Source: Falsiroseomonas ponticola
Lineage (GTDB): Bacteria > Pseudomonadota > Alphaproteobacteria > Acetobacterales > Acetobacteraceae
Direction of reading: 5' to 3'
Length of the DNA: 52,511 nt
Assembly: GCF_016805305.1 (NCBI RefSeq)
Contig: NZ_JAERQN010000020.1
Span: 1-52,511 of the forward strand
Shown here: positions 26,879-35,463 of the stretch, one piece after another
Position numbering within the stretch: position 1 is the first letter of the stretch
Layout of the letters: every line of letters begins with the position of its first letter
Translations under genes and position numbers: made by a program
Notes under the pieces: generated by a model
What the model was told of the DNA's origin: nothing
Seen by the model: only the letters and a program-made list of their open reading frames with translations
The model's database searches: none

Positions 26879-28000
26879 ATGACAGACCCCCTTCCCCTCG
26901 CCCAGGCGCTGATCCGCTGCCGCTCCGTCACCCCCGCGGATGACGGCGCGCTGGCGGTGCTGGAAGCGGCGCTCGCGCCGCTCGGCTTCGCCTGCCAGCG
27001 CGTCGATTTCGGCACCACGCCGAACCTCTATGCGCGGCGCGGCAGCGCGGGCCCGCACCTCATGTTCGCCGGCCATACGGATGTGGTGCCGCCGGGCCAG
27101 GGCCCCTGGACCACCGATCCCTTCGCGGCGGAGGTGCGGAGCGGCGTGCTGTATGGCCGCGGCGCCACCGACATGAAGGGCGGCGTCGCCGCCTTCGTCG
27201 CCGCCATCGCCGCCGTGCTGGAACGGAACCCGGCCCTGCCCGGCAGCCTCTCCCTCCTCATCACCGGCGACGAGGAAGGCCCGGCGCTGGACGGCACGGT
27301 GAAGGTGCTGGGCTGGCTGAAGGACCGGGGCGAGATCCCCGATGCCTGCCTGGTCGGCGAGCCCACCAGCAAGGTGGAACTCGGCGACACCATCAAGGTC
27401 GGCCGCCGCGGCAGCCTCAACGCCGCCATCACCGTGCATGGCACGCAGGGCCACGCCGCCTATCCCCAGCGCGCCGACAACCCCGTCCACCGCCTGGTCC
27501 GCGTGCTGCACGCGCTGACGGCGGAGCCGCTCGACCAGGGCACGCGGTTCTTCGAGCCGACGAGCCTGCAGGTCACCAGCATCGATGTCGGCAACCCCGC
27601 CACCAACGTCATCCCGGGGAAGGCGACGGCGCGGCTCAACATCCGCTTCAACGAGCTGCATAGCGAGGCCAGCCTGACCGCCCGCATCAGGGCGGCGCTG
27701 GCGGCGGAGGCGCCGCGCCACGACCTCGCCATCGAATGCTCGGGCGAGAGCTTTCTCACCCAGCCCGGCCCCTTCGTCGATGCGCTGGTCCGCGCCGTGC
27801 GCGCCGAATGCGGGCGGGAGCCCGCGCTCGACACGGGCGGCGGCACCTCGGACGCGCGCTTCGTGGCGAGGTACTGCCCCGTCGCGGAACTCGGCGCCGT
27901 CGGCGCCACCATGCACCAGGCCGATGAACGCACGCCGGTCGAGGAATTGCGCGCCCTCTCCCGCCTCTATGCCCGGGTGATCGAGGAGGTGCTCGGCTGA
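26879..28000 (+). CDS. dapE: Succinyl-diaminopimelate desuccinylase
   Basis: A 373-residue M20-family metallohydrolase that frees L,L-diaminopimelate from its N-succinyl form. The di-zinc site residues are in place: His66 and Asp68 (AGHTDVVPPG), Asp98 (GRGATDMKGG), Glu132/Glu133 (GDEEGPA), Glu161 (VGEPTS) and a C-terminal His in GATMHQADE. The dimerisation domain with HGTQGHAAYPQRADNP lies between. It acts in the same branch as dapD. The ATG follows a purine-rich GGGGGAGGGAGCAGG. Confidence 0.96.
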   Translation: MTDPLPLAQALIRCRSVTPADDGALAVLEAALAPLGFACQRVDFGTTPNLYARRGSAGPHLMFAGHTDVVPPGQGPWTTDPFAAEVRSGVLYGRGATDMKGGVAAFVAAIAAVLERNPALPGSLSLLITGDEEGPALDGTVKVLGWLKDRGEIPDACLVGEPTSKVELGDTIKVGRRGSLNAAITVHGTQGHAAYPQRADNPVHRLVRVLHALTAEPLDQGTRFFEPTSLQVTSIDVGNPATNVIPGKATARLNIRFNELHSEASLTARIRAALAAEAPRHDLAIECSGESFLTQPGPFVDALVRAVRAECGREPALDTGGGTSDARFVARYCPVAELGAVGATMHQADERTPVEELRALSRLYARVIEEVLG

Positions 28001-28071
28001 GCGGCGCCCCGCCGCCGCCGGGTTCGCCGCCGCCGGGTCCGCCGCCGCCGGCGCCCCCGCCCGCGCCCCCC

Positions 28072-28638
28072 TTGCGCCTGGCGATCGCCGCCGGCCTGGC
28101 CGGGGCCGCGCTGCTGGCGCGCGGGCGGCCGGAGGGGATGGTGCTGATGGAAGGCACCCCCGCCGGCGCCTGGCGGTCCTTCATCGCCGCCGCGATCTGC
28201 CTGCCCGCCTTCCTGGCGCTGCGCTTCTTCAGCTGGGCCCAGGCCGGCGCGGGGATGGAGGTGCTGGGCAGGCCGCTGCTGGCGGAATTCATCACCTATG
28301 CGCTGGGCTGGGTCATCTTCCCGCTCGTGACGCTCTGGGTGGCGGAGCTGTGGGGCCGCGGCGCCGCCTGGCCCCGCTTCGTCGCGGGCTGGAACTGGAT
28401 CAACATCGTCCAGTACCTGGTCTGGCTGGCGCTCGCCGTGCCGATCGCGCTCGGCGCCTCCGGCCTCCTCCTGCAGGGGCTGACGCTGGCGGCTTTCGGC
28501 TACCTCGTCTGGCTGGAATGGTTCACCGTGCGGGTGGCGCTCGGCCTGACGGGCAGCCGGGCGACGGCGATCGTCCTGCTCGACCTGATGATCGGCGTCT
28601 TCCTGGCCGGGCTGGCGCAGCGGCTGTCGCTGGGCTGA
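28072..28638 (+). CDS. Hypothetical integral membrane protein
   Basis: About 188 residues with four or five hydrophobic helices (AAICLPAFLALRFF, ALGWVIFPLVTLWVA, YLVWLALAVPIALGA, LLLQGLTLAAFGYLVWL, IVLLDLMIGVFLAGLA). The short ARGRPEGM segment before the first full helix recalls a family of uncharacterised Acetobacteraceae membrane proteins. No function can be assigned. The start is unclear: the TTG at 28072 has no ribosome binding site; an ATG at 28147 has GGAGGGG upstream; and a CTG at 27997 overlapping the dapE stop has GGAGGT at ideal spacing and would add a Pro-rich tail. Confidence 0.65.
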   Translation: MRLAIAAGLAGAALLARGRPEGMVLMEGTPAGAWRSFIAAAICLPAFLALRFFSWAQAGAGMEVLGRPLLAEFITYALGWVIFPLVTLWVAELWGRGAAWPRFVAGWNWINIVQYLVWLALAVPIALGASGLLLQGLTLAAFGYLVWLEWFTVRVALGLTGSRATAIVLLDLMIGVFLAGLAQRLSLG

Positions 28639-28667
28639 ACGACAAGAAGCAAGGGGAGGTACGGCGC

Positions 28668-29720
28668 ATGGCCGACCGGCATGAGGTCGCGGGACTCCGC
28701 CAATTCGCCATCAGCGCCTGCGCGGCCGCGGGGCTCGATCCCGAAAAGGCCCGCGCGGTGGCGGAGGTGCTGCTGGAAGGCGACCTGATGGGCCATGACA
28801 CGCATGGCCTGGCGCTGCTGGCGCCCTACCTCGATGCCCTCGGCACCGGCGACATGCGCGCGGTGGGGGAGCCGGAGCTGGTGGCGGCGACGCCGGTGGC
28901 CGAGACCTGGGACGGCCGCAAGCTGCCCGGCCCCTGGCTGGTGCGCCGCGCCATCGACAAGGCGCAGGAACTGGCGGCGGATTTCGGCATGGGCGCCATC
29001 AGCATCCGCCGCTGCCACCATATCGGCTGCCTCGCCGCCTATGGCCCGCCGGTCGCCGCCGCCGGGCGGATGCTGATCCTCACCTGCTCCGACCCCGCCA
29101 CGGGCAGCGTCGCCCCCTGGGGCGGCACGAAGCGGATCTACACGCCGAACCCGCTGGCCGCCGCCTGGCCGACCCCGGCCGGGCCCGTGATCATCGACGT
29201 CTCCATGTCCAACACGACGAACGGCATGACGGCCCGCAAGCGGGCGGAGGGCCGACATTTCGACCATCCCTGGCTGCTGGATGGCGCGGGCAACCCGACC
29301 ACGGACCCCAACGCCTTCTGGGCGGAACCCGCCGGCACGCTGCTGCCGCTGGGCGGCATCGAGGCCGGGCACAAGGGCTATGCGCTGGGATTGCTGGTGG
29401 AGGCGCTGACCAGCGCGCTGGCCGGCCATGGCCGCGCCGACAACCCCACGGGCTGGGGCGCCTCCGTCCTGGTCATGGTGCTGGACCCCGCCCGCTTCGG
29501 CGGCACGGAGGCCTTCATGCGGGAGACCGGCTGGATGGCCGATGCCGTCCACGCGAACCCGCCCCGCCCCGGCCACGCCGCCCCCCGCCTGCCCGGCGAA
29601 CGCGCCATGGCGCGCCGCGCGGAGGCGATGGAGAAGGGCGTCGCACTCCACCCCGCCATCCCGCCCGCGCTGGCGAAGCTGGCGAAGCGGTTCGAGCTGG
29701 AGGCGCCGGAGCCGCTGTAG
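28668..29720 (+). CDS. Ldh family (malate/L-lactate/ureidoglycolate-type) dehydrogenase
   Basis: A 350-residue NAD(P)-dependent oxidoreductase of the Ldh_2 superfamily, unrelated to Rossmann dehydrogenases. Typical segments are GHDTHGLALLAPYLD with the catalytic His, SIRRCHHIGCLAAYG, SVAPWGGTKRIYTPNPLAAAWP and GGIEAGHKGYALGLLVE. Substrates in the family include malate, L-lactate, 2,3-diketogulonate, ureidoglycolate and pyrroline carboxylate, so the exact substrate is open. The ATG has a strong AAGGGGAGG site. It converges with truA 3 bases away. Confidence 0.9.
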   Translation: MADRHEVAGLRQFAISACAAAGLDPEKARAVAEVLLEGDLMGHDTHGLALLAPYLDALGTGDMRAVGEPELVAATPVAETWDGRKLPGPWLVRRAIDKAQELAADFGMGAISIRRCHHIGCLAAYGPPVAAAGRMLILTCSDPATGSVAPWGGTKRIYTPNPLAAAWPTPAGPVIIDVSMSNTTNGMTARKRAEGRHFDHPWLLDGAGNPTTDPNAFWAEPAGTLLPLGGIEAGHKGYALGLLVEALTSALAGHGRADNPTGWGASVLVMVLDPARFGGTEAFMRETGWMADAVHANPPRPGHAAPRLPGERAMARRAEAMEKGVALHPAIPPALAKLAKRFELEAPEPL

Positions 29721-29723
29721 AGA

Positions 29724-30485
29724 TCAGCTCCAGTCGGGCTCGGGTTCGTAGCGCGCATAGCGGAACACCAGCCCGTCCGGCGGCGCCGTCATGCCGGCCT
29801 TGGTGCGGTCCCGCCCCTCCAGCAGCGCGCGCGGCCAGGTCACGGGCCTCCGCCCATCCCCCACCTCCACCAGCGTGCCGACGAGGTTGCGGACCTGGTG
29901 GTGCAGGAAGGACCGCGCCTCCGCCACGATCACCACCTCCTCCCCCACCCGCGACACGTCCAGCCGGTCCAGCGTCCGCAGCGCCGACTTCGCCTGGCAG
30001 GAGGCCGCGCGAAAGGCGGAGAAATCATGCCGGCCGAGCAGCATCTGCGCGGCCTCATGCATCGCCCCCGCATCCAGCCGCCGCTTCACATGCCAGACCT
30101 TCCCGGGCTCCATCCCCGGCCGTGAAGGCCGGTTGAGGATGCGGTAGCGGTAGCCCCGCCCGATGCAGTCGAAGCGCGCCGACCAGTCATTCGCCACGCG
30201 CGCCGCGGCCGTCACCACGACGGGGTGCGGCAACGTACGAAAATTGATGGCATCCCGGATGCGATAGGCCGGCAGATCCTGCGCGAGGTCCACATCAGCG
30301 ACGGCCGCTTCCGCATGCACGCCGGCATCGGTGCGCCCGGCCGCCGTTGCGGTCGGCAGCGCGCCGTTGTTCAGGAAGGCGCAGGCTTCCTCCAGCACCT
30401 TCTGCACGCTGGGAAGGTCGCCCTGGCGCTGCCAGCCGCAGAAGCCCGAACCCTCATATTCCAGGCGCAGCGCGTAGCGCGGCAT
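29724..30485 (-). CDS. truA: tRNA pseudouridine(38-40) synthase TruA
   Basis: A 253-residue enzyme that isomerises uridines 38-40 in the tRNA anticodon arm. The catalytic Asp53 lies in AAGRTDAGVHA. RYRILNRP, the GRHDFSAFRAAS segment and SFLHHQVRNLVGTLVEVG are typical. The ATG overlaps the fmt stop by one base (TGATG), so it is coupled to fmt in the operon def-fmt-truA. Confidence 0.96.
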   Translation of the reverse strand: MPRYALRLEYEGSGFCGWQRQGDLPSVQKVLEEACAFLNNGALPTATAAGRTDAGVHAEAAVADVDLAQDLPAYRIRDAINFRTLPHPVVVTAAARVANDWSARFDCIGRGYRYRILNRPSRPGMEPGKVWHVKRRLDAGAMHEAAQMLLGRHDFSAFRAASCQAKSALRTLDRLDVSRVGEEVVIVAEARSFLHHQVRNLVGTLVEVGDGRRPVTWPRALLEGRDRTKAGMTAPPDGLVFRYARYEPEPDWS

Positions 30486-31411
30486 CAGGCGGAAGGCGCG
30501 AGCACGGTGCCGACCGGCATCGGGAAGCCGCGCAGGAACTCCGCCGCCGGCAGCGCCGCCTTGCCCGCGCGTTGCAGGCGCGTGAGCCGGATGGCGCCGG
30601 CCCCGCAGGCGATGGTGGGCGCGCCGTCCAGCACCGTCCCGGGCAGGCCGCCACCCGCCACGGGCTCCGCCGCCAGCACGCGGATCACCTCCGCCCCCGC
30701 CTGGAAGAAGCAGCCGGGCCAGGGATTCATGGCGCGGATGCGCCGGTCCAGCGCCGCGGCATCCTGCCACCAGTCGATGCGCCCATCCGCCTTGGAGAGC
30801 TTCGGCGCATAGGTCACGCCCTCCTCCGGCTGCGCCACCGCCTCCGGGTTCTCCGCCAGCACCCGCAGCACCAGCGGCCCGCCGATGGCGGCCAGGGCGT
30901 CATGCAGCTCCGGCGTCGTCATGCGGGGCGTGACCGGCACGCTCTGCTTCAGCAGCATGGGGCCGGTATCCAGCCCCTCCTCCATCCGCATGATGGTGAT
31001 GCCACTCTCGCTGTCCCCGGCCAGGATCGCCGCCTGGATCGGCCCCGCGCCCCGCCAGCGCGGCAGCAGGGAGGCATGGATGTTCAGGCACCCCCGCCGC
31101 GGCGCATCCAGCATCGCCTTCGGCAGGATCAGCCCATAGGCCGCGACCACCGCCACATCCAGGTCGAGCGCCCGGAACGCCGCATGCTCCGCCTCATCCT
31201 TGCGGACCCGCGCCGGCGTGCGCACGGGCAGGCCGAGTTCCAGCGCCGCGCGATGCACCGGGCAGGGCGTCTCCTTCTGCCCGCGCCCGGCGGGCTTGGG
31301 CGGCTGGGTATAGACCGCGACGATCTCGTGCCCCGCCCCGTGCAGCGCCCGCAGCGCCGGCACCGAGAAGTCCGGGCTGCCCATGAACGCCAGGCGGAGG
31401 GCGCGGCTCAT
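30485..31411 (-). CDS. fmt: Methionyl-tRNA formyltransferase
   Basis: A 308-residue enzyme that formylates initiator Met-tRNA using 10-formyltetrahydrofolate. The N-terminal formyltransferase domain starts RLAFMGSPDFSVPAL and contains the signature NIHASLLPRWRGAGPIQ plus EEGLDTGPML. A C-terminal OB-like domain (ADGRIDWWQDAAALDRRIRAMNPWPG) binds tRNA. Coupled to def by an ATGA overlap and to truA downstream. Confidence 0.97.
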   Translation of the reverse strand: MSRALRLAFMGSPDFSVPALRALHGAGHEIVAVYTQPPKPAGRGQKETPCPVHRAALELGLPVRTPARVRKDEAEHAAFRALDLDVAVVAAYGLILPKAMLDAPRRGCLNIHASLLPRWRGAGPIQAAILAGDSESGITIMRMEEGLDTGPMLLKQSVPVTPRMTTPELHDALAAIGGPLVLRVLAENPEAVAQPEEGVTYAPKLSKADGRIDWWQDAAALDRRIRAMNPWPGCFFQAGAEVIRVLAAEPVAGGGLPGTVLDGAPTIACGAGAIRLTRLQRAGKAALPAAEFLRGFPMPVGTVLAPSA

Positions 31412-31947
31412 TCCCGCTCCGCCGCCCTGGCCTTCAGCTCCTTCGCCAGCTTGCGCAGCAGCATGTTCCGCTTCAGCGCGGAGAGATGGTCCACGAACAG
31501 CACGCCATCGAGGTGGTCGATCTCATGCTGGAGGCAGGCGGCCAGCAGCCCCTCCCCCTCCACTTCCTTCTTCGCCCCCGTCAGGTCCTGGTAGGCCACC
31601 TTCACCCGCGCCGGCCGCGTCACCTCCGCGAACTGGTTGGGCAGGGACAGGCACCCCTCCTCCCGCGACGCCAGCTCCTGGCTCGCCGCCACGATGGTCG
31701 GGTTCACCAGCACCATCGGCGCCCGCACGTCGTTCTCATGCAGGTCGATGACGACCAGGCGCAGCATCTCCCCCACCTGCGGCGCGGCCAGGCCGATGCC
31801 GGGCGCCTTGTACATGGTGGCCAGCATCCGTTCCGACAGCGCCGCGATCTCCGGCCCCGCCGCCGCCACCGGCTTGGCCTTGGCGCGCAGCCGCGGGTCG
31901 GGGACGTAGAGGATCGGCATCAGCGCGGCATCGGCGGGCGTGGACAT
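31408..31947 (-). CDS. def: Peptide deformylase
   Basis: A 179-residue metalloenzyme removing the formyl group from nascent proteins. The three family motifs are intact: GIGLAAPQVG, EEGCLSLP (metal-binding Cys) and QHEIDHLDG (two His and catalytic Glu). The start MSTPAD at 31947 has AAGG 7 bases upstream; MPILYV nine codons later resembles shorter relatives, and an ATG directly before is also possible. First gene of def-fmt-truA, divergent from the heat-shock gene. Confidence 0.95.
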   Translation of the reverse strand: MSTPADAALMPILYVPDPRLRAKAKPVAAAGPEIAALSERMLATMYKAPGIGLAAPQVGEMLRLVVIDLHENDVRAPMVLVNPTIVAASQELASREEGCLSLPNQFAEVTRPARVKVAYQDLTGAKKEVEGEGLLAACLQHEIDHLDGVLFVDHLSALKRNMLLRKLAKELKARAAERE

Positions 31948-32072
31948 CATCGGGCCTTGGTGGCGGAAGGGCGGGCAGAGGTAGCCCCGCCCCGCCCCCC
32001 TTGCAACGGCGCCGTCTCCCGCCAAAATCAGGGCTCACGGGGTGCCTTGGGGCCCCGCGGACCAACGCTTCG

Positions 32073-32088
32073 CTCCTGAGCGAGGAGG
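32073..32088 (+). promoter_or_regulatory. Leader hairpin covering the ribosome binding site of the small heat-shock gene (possible RNA thermometer)
   Basis: CTCCT (32073-32077) can pair with AGGAG (32083-32087) across a GAGCG loop, hiding the AGGAGG ribosome binding site 12 bases before the ATG. An alternative pairing, CGCT with AGCG extended outward, masks the same region. UCGCU just upstream fits the UYGCU box of ROSE thermometers. The position before a small heat-shock gene is where ROSE elements occur. Confidence 0.45.
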
Positions 32089-32100
32089 CATCAGCTACCA

Positions 32101-32598
32101 ATGTCACGCCCTTCCCTGTTCGGCTCGCCGCTCTTCCTCGGCTTCGACCACCTGGAGCAGATGCTCGACCGGGTGCAGAAATCCGCCGACGGCTACCCCC
32201 CCTACAACATCGAGCAGACCGGGGAGACGCGGCTGCGCATCACGCTCGCCGTGGCCGGCTTCTCGATGGACGACCTGCAGATCACGCAGGAGGACAACCA
32301 GCTCGTCATCCGCGGGCGGCAGCGCGACGATTCGGAAGGGCGCATCTTCCTCCACCGCGGCATCGCCGCCCGCCAGTTCCAGCGCGCCTTCGTGCTGGCC
32401 GAGGGGATCGAGGTGGAGGGCGCCTGGCTCGACAACGGCCTGCTGCATGTCGATCTCCGCCGGCCGGTGCCGGAGGTGCGCGTGAAGACCATCCAGATCG
32501 CGACGCGCGGCAATGGCGCGCCGCAACGCCCCGTCGTCAGCCAGGTGGGCGACCTGCCGCCGGCGCCGCTGAACGGGTTCCGCAACAGGGAGGGGTGA
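32101..32598 (+). CDS. Hsp20 family small heat-shock protein (IbpA-like)
   Basis: A 165-residue ATP-independent chaperone that holds unfolded proteins. The alpha-crystallin domain spans about residues 32-130: YPPYNIEQTGETRLRITLAVAGFSMDDL, the QLVIRGRQ segment and the FQRAFVLAEGIEV-GAWLDNGLLHVDL region. The N-terminal FLGFDHLEQMLDRVQKSADGYPPYNIE opening is that of alphaproteobacterial IbpA-type proteins. It is followed by a DUF1150 gene, a pairing that recurs in Alphaproteobacteria. The leader may act as a thermometer. Confidence 0.94.
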   Translation: MSRPSLFGSPLFLGFDHLEQMLDRVQKSADGYPPYNIEQTGETRLRITLAVAGFSMDDLQITQEDNQLVIRGRQRDDSEGRIFLHRGIAARQFQRAFVLAEGIEVEGAWLDNGLLHVDLRRPVPEVRVKTIQIATRGNGAPQRPVVSQVGDLPPAPLNGFRNREG

Positions 32599-32662
32599 TC
32601 CCCGATACCCCGCCCGCGTTCAACCGCATGGGCCTTCGGGACATGCCGGAAGGAGTAGTACG

Positions 32663-32917
32663 ATGAACGACCATGACCACCAGGCCGATGAGGCCCCGGG
32701 CTTCCTGAGCAGCCAGGCGCTGCGCAGCCTCTCCAACCGCGATTTCGCCCGGCTGGGCGCGGACCACGTCGCCTATCTCCGCCCCGTGGTGATGAACGGC
32801 GCGGTCGCCTTCAGCATCCATGCCGCGGACGGCACGCCGATCGGCGCCGCCCCCAGCGCGAGCCTCGCCGCCGCCGCCATCCGCCAGCACGACATGGAAC
32901 CCGCCTCCGTCCACTGA
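32663..32917 (+). CDS. DUF1150 domain-containing protein
   Basis: An 84-residue protein of the alphaproteobacterial DUF1150 family: FARLGADHVAYLRPVV, AFSIHAADGTPIG and the ending HDMEPASVH are typical. Function unknown. The ATG has GGAAGGAG upstream. Its place 65 bases after the small heat-shock gene suggests stress-linked expression. Confidence 0.9.
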   Translation: MNDHDHQADEAPGFLSSQALRSLSNRDFARLGADHVAYLRPVVMNGAVAFSIHAADGTPIGAAPSASLAAAAIRQHDMEPASVH

Positions 32918-32997
32918 GGCCAGCCCATCCCGGCCGGGGCTTGCCCCGGCCGGCGCCAGGCGGCATTGCCGGGGCCGCATGGCAGAGGACGCGGCCC

Positions 32998-34452
32998 ATG
33001 GCCTTCGGCGGCACGCCTGACTTCGACGTGGTGGTGATCGGCGCCGGCGCCGCCGGGCTTTCCACCGCCGCCTTCTCCGCGGGCCTCGGCCTCAAGGTCG
33101 CGCTGATCGAGCGTGGCGCCATGGGCGGGGATTGCCTGAATTTCGGCTGCGTCCCCTCCAAGGCCATGCTCGCCGCCGCCCATGCCGCGGCCAGCGCCCG
33201 CAACGCCCACCGCTTCGGCATCCGCCTGCCCCCGCCCGAGATCGACTGGGCGGCGCTGCGCGCCCATATCCGCGGCACCATCGACCACATCGCGCCCACG
33301 GATTCCGAGGCCCGCTTCCGCGCCATGGGCGTCGATGTCATCCGCGCCAGCGCCCATTTCGCGGCGCCGGACGTGGTGGAGGCCGGCGGCCGGCGCCTCG
33401 GCTTCCGCCGCTGCGTCATCGCCGCCGGCAGCCAGGCCATCGTGCCGGACATTCCCGGCCTCGGCCCCGTCCCCTGGCTGACCAACGAGACGATCTTCGA
33501 CCTGGAGGAGCCGCCCGGCCACCTCATCATCCTGGGCGGCGGCCCGATCGGGCTGGAGATGGCGCAGGCCCATGCGCGCCTCGGCTGCCTGGTCACGGTG
33601 ATCGAGGCCGGGCGCATCGCGGGGCGGGACGACCCGGAGCTGGCGGACGGCCTCCGCCGCGCGCTCACCGCCGATGGCGTCACGCTGCTGGAGGGCACGA
33701 AGCTCGCCAGCGTGGAGCCCGACCCGGCGGAGGATGGCACGCCGGGGCTGGTGGCGGTGCTGGCGGATGGCCGCCGCATCGGCGGCACCCACCTGCTGCT
33801 GGCGGTCGGCCGCGCGCCGCGCCTGGCGGGGCTCGACCTCGAAGCCGGGCAGGTCGCGCATACCCGGGCGGGCATCACCACGGATGCCGGGCTGCGATCC
33901 ACCACCAACCGCCGCGTCTTCGCGGTGGGGGACATCGCCGACCCCATCGGCATCGGCCCCCGCGCCTTCACCCATGTGGCCTCCCAGCATGCCGGGGTGC
34001 TGGCCCGCGCCATGCTGTTCCGCCTGCCCGCCAAGGTGGATTACGCCGCCCTGCCGCGCGTGACCTACACCGACCCCGAACTCGCCCAGGTCGGCATGAC
34101 GGAGGAGGAGGCGCGCAAGGCCGGCCATGAGATCCGCATCCTCCGCTTCCCCGTGCCGGAGACCGATCGCGCGGTGGCGGAACGCGTGCCGCATGGCCTG
34201 GTGAAGCTGGTGGCGACGCCCTCCGGCGTCCTGCTCGGCGCTGGCATCCTGGCCCCGCATGCCGGGGAGATGGCGGGCACCTTCGCGCTGATGATCGGCC
34301 GCAAGATGAAGCTCTCCACCCTGGCCAGCCTGGTCCTGCCCTACCCCACCCTGGCGGAGGCCGCGAAGCGCGCGGCGGGCGACTTCTATGCCCCCAAGTT
34401 GATGTCGCCCTTCGTCAAGCGCGTCGTCGGCTTGCTCAAGCGGCTTCCCTGA
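32998..34452 (+). CDS. MerA-like / dihydrolipoamide dehydrogenase-like FAD disulfide oxidoreductase
   Basis: A 484-residue flavoprotein of the class I pyridine nucleotide-disulfide oxidoreductase family. A FAD-binding VVVIGAGAAGLSTA, the redox-active pair Cys46/Cys51 in GGDCLNFGCVPSK, an NADH/NADPH-binding ILGGGPIGLEMAQAHARLG, a VFAVGDIAD flavin segment and a C-terminal dimerisation domain are present. The C-terminal active-site His of lipoamide dehydrogenases (HPTLSE) is Tyr here (PYPTLAEA), as in mercuric reductases, but the C-terminal Cys pair and N-terminal metal-binding domain of MerA are absent. The substrate is unknown. The ATG at 32998 has GAGGA upstream. Confidence 0.88.
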   Translation: MAFGGTPDFDVVVIGAGAAGLSTAAFSAGLGLKVALIERGAMGGDCLNFGCVPSKAMLAAAHAAASARNAHRFGIRLPPPEIDWAALRAHIRGTIDHIAPTDSEARFRAMGVDVIRASAHFAAPDVVEAGGRRLGFRRCVIAAGSQAIVPDIPGLGPVPWLTNETIFDLEEPPGHLIILGGGPIGLEMAQAHARLGCLVTVIEAGRIAGRDDPELADGLRRALTADGVTLLEGTKLASVEPDPAEDGTPGLVAVLADGRRIGGTHLLLAVGRAPRLAGLDLEAGQVAHTRAGITTDAGLRSTTNRRVFAVGDIADPIGIGPRAFTHVASQHAGVLARAMLFRLPAKVDYAALPRVTYTDPELAQVGMTEEEARKAGHEIRILRFPVPETDRAVAERVPHGLVKLVATPSGVLLGAGILAPHAGEMAGTFALMIGRKMKLSTLASLVLPYPTLAEAAKRAAGDFYAPKLMSPFVKRVVGLLKRLP

Positions 34453-34508
34453 GCAACCCTCCCGGCTCTGCCGCGCTGCAACATACCCAAACGAGGAAGG
34501 ATCGACGG

Positions 34509-35303
34509 ATGGCGAGGAAGCTGGAGGGCCGCGTGGCCCTGGTGACGGGTTCGACCTCCGGCATCGGCCTCGCCATCGCGCTGGCCTATGCCGCCGAAGG
34601 CGCCAGGGTGATGCTGAACGGCTTCGGCAAGCCGGAAGCCATCGCGGAGGCCCGCGCCAAGGTCGGCGCCGCCATGGGCGTGGCGGAGGCCCCCTACTCC
34701 GCCGCGGACATGTCGAAGCCCGCCGAGATCCGCGCCATGGTGGCGGAATGCCAGGCGAGCCTCGGTTCGCTCGACATCCTGGTGAACAACGCCGGCATCC
34801 AGCACGTCTCCCCGGTGGAGGAATTCCCGGAGGAGCAGTTCGACCGCATCATCGCGATCAACTTCACCTCCAACTTCCACGCCATCAAGGCGGCGCTGCC
34901 GGCGATGAAGGCCAAGGGCTTCGGCCGCATCATCAACGTCGCCAGCGCGCACGGCCTGGTCGCGAGCCCCTTCAAGACGGCCTATGTCTCCGCCAAGCAT
35001 GCCGTGGTCGGCCTGACGAAGTCGGTGGCGCTGGAAGTCGCGCGCACCCCCGTCACCTGCAACGCCATCTGCCCCGGCTTCGTCCGCACGCCGCTGGCGG
35101 AAGCACAGGTCGCGCCGCTGGCCGCGAAGCACAACGTCTCCGAGGAGAAGGCGCTGACCGACTTCCTGCTGGAACGGCAGCCCAACAAGCGCTGGGTGGA
35201 GGTGGAGGAGATCGCGGAAGGCGCGCTCTACCTCGCCGGCCCCAACAGCGGCTCCATCAACGGCACTTCCCTCAGCATCGATGGCGGCTGGGTCGCTCAA
35301 TGA
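34509..35303 (+). CDS. bdhA: 3-hydroxybutyrate dehydrogenase
   Basis: A 264-residue short-chain dehydrogenase that interconverts 3-hydroxybutyrate and acetoacetate with NAD, the last soluble step of polyhydroxybutyrate breakdown. VTGSTSGIGLAIA binds the cofactor; NNAGIQHV, the catalytic Ser in VASAHGL and Tyr-Lys in AYVSAKHAVVGLTK follow. The C-terminal LLERQPNKRWVEVEEIAEGALYLAGPNSGSINGTSLSIDGGW region is characteristic of BdhA. A GAGGAAGGA ribosome binding site is present. It precedes a patatin gene on the same strand. Confidence 0.93.
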   Translation: MARKLEGRVALVTGSTSGIGLAIALAYAAEGARVMLNGFGKPEAIAEARAKVGAAMGVAEAPYSAADMSKPAEIRAMVAECQASLGSLDILVNNAGIQHVSPVEEFPEEQFDRIIAINFTSNFHAIKAALPAMKAKGFGRIINVASAHGLVASPFKTAYVSAKHAVVGLTKSVALEVARTPVTCNAICPGFVRTPLAEAQVAPLAAKHNVSEEKALTDFLLERQPNKRWVEVEEIAEGALYLAGPNSGSINGTSLSIDGGWVAQ

Positions 35304-35410
35304 TTCTTGCCCTCAGACGGCGGGCGCCGGCTCCGCCGGCTTGCCTTCGCGCCCTGCACTGCCGCGCTGAACTGCACGGTTGGTCTGGGCGCGGGCCGCA
35401 TTCGCGGCCT

Positions 35411-35429
35411 CGGCCCGCGAAGCGGGCCG
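35411..35429. repeat. Hairpin in the bdhA-patatin spacer
   Basis: CGGCCCGC-GAA-GCGGGCCG is a perfect 8-bp stem with a three-base loop. The 160-base spacer also holds GCCGGC-TCC-GCCGGC and GGCACG-GG-CGTGCC hairpins. No T-run follows, so an intrinsic terminator is uncertain; a transcript-processing or attenuation element is another option. Confidence 0.45.
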
Positions 35430-35463
35430 CCATCGCGGGCGGCACGGGCGTGCCCGTCCTGTT

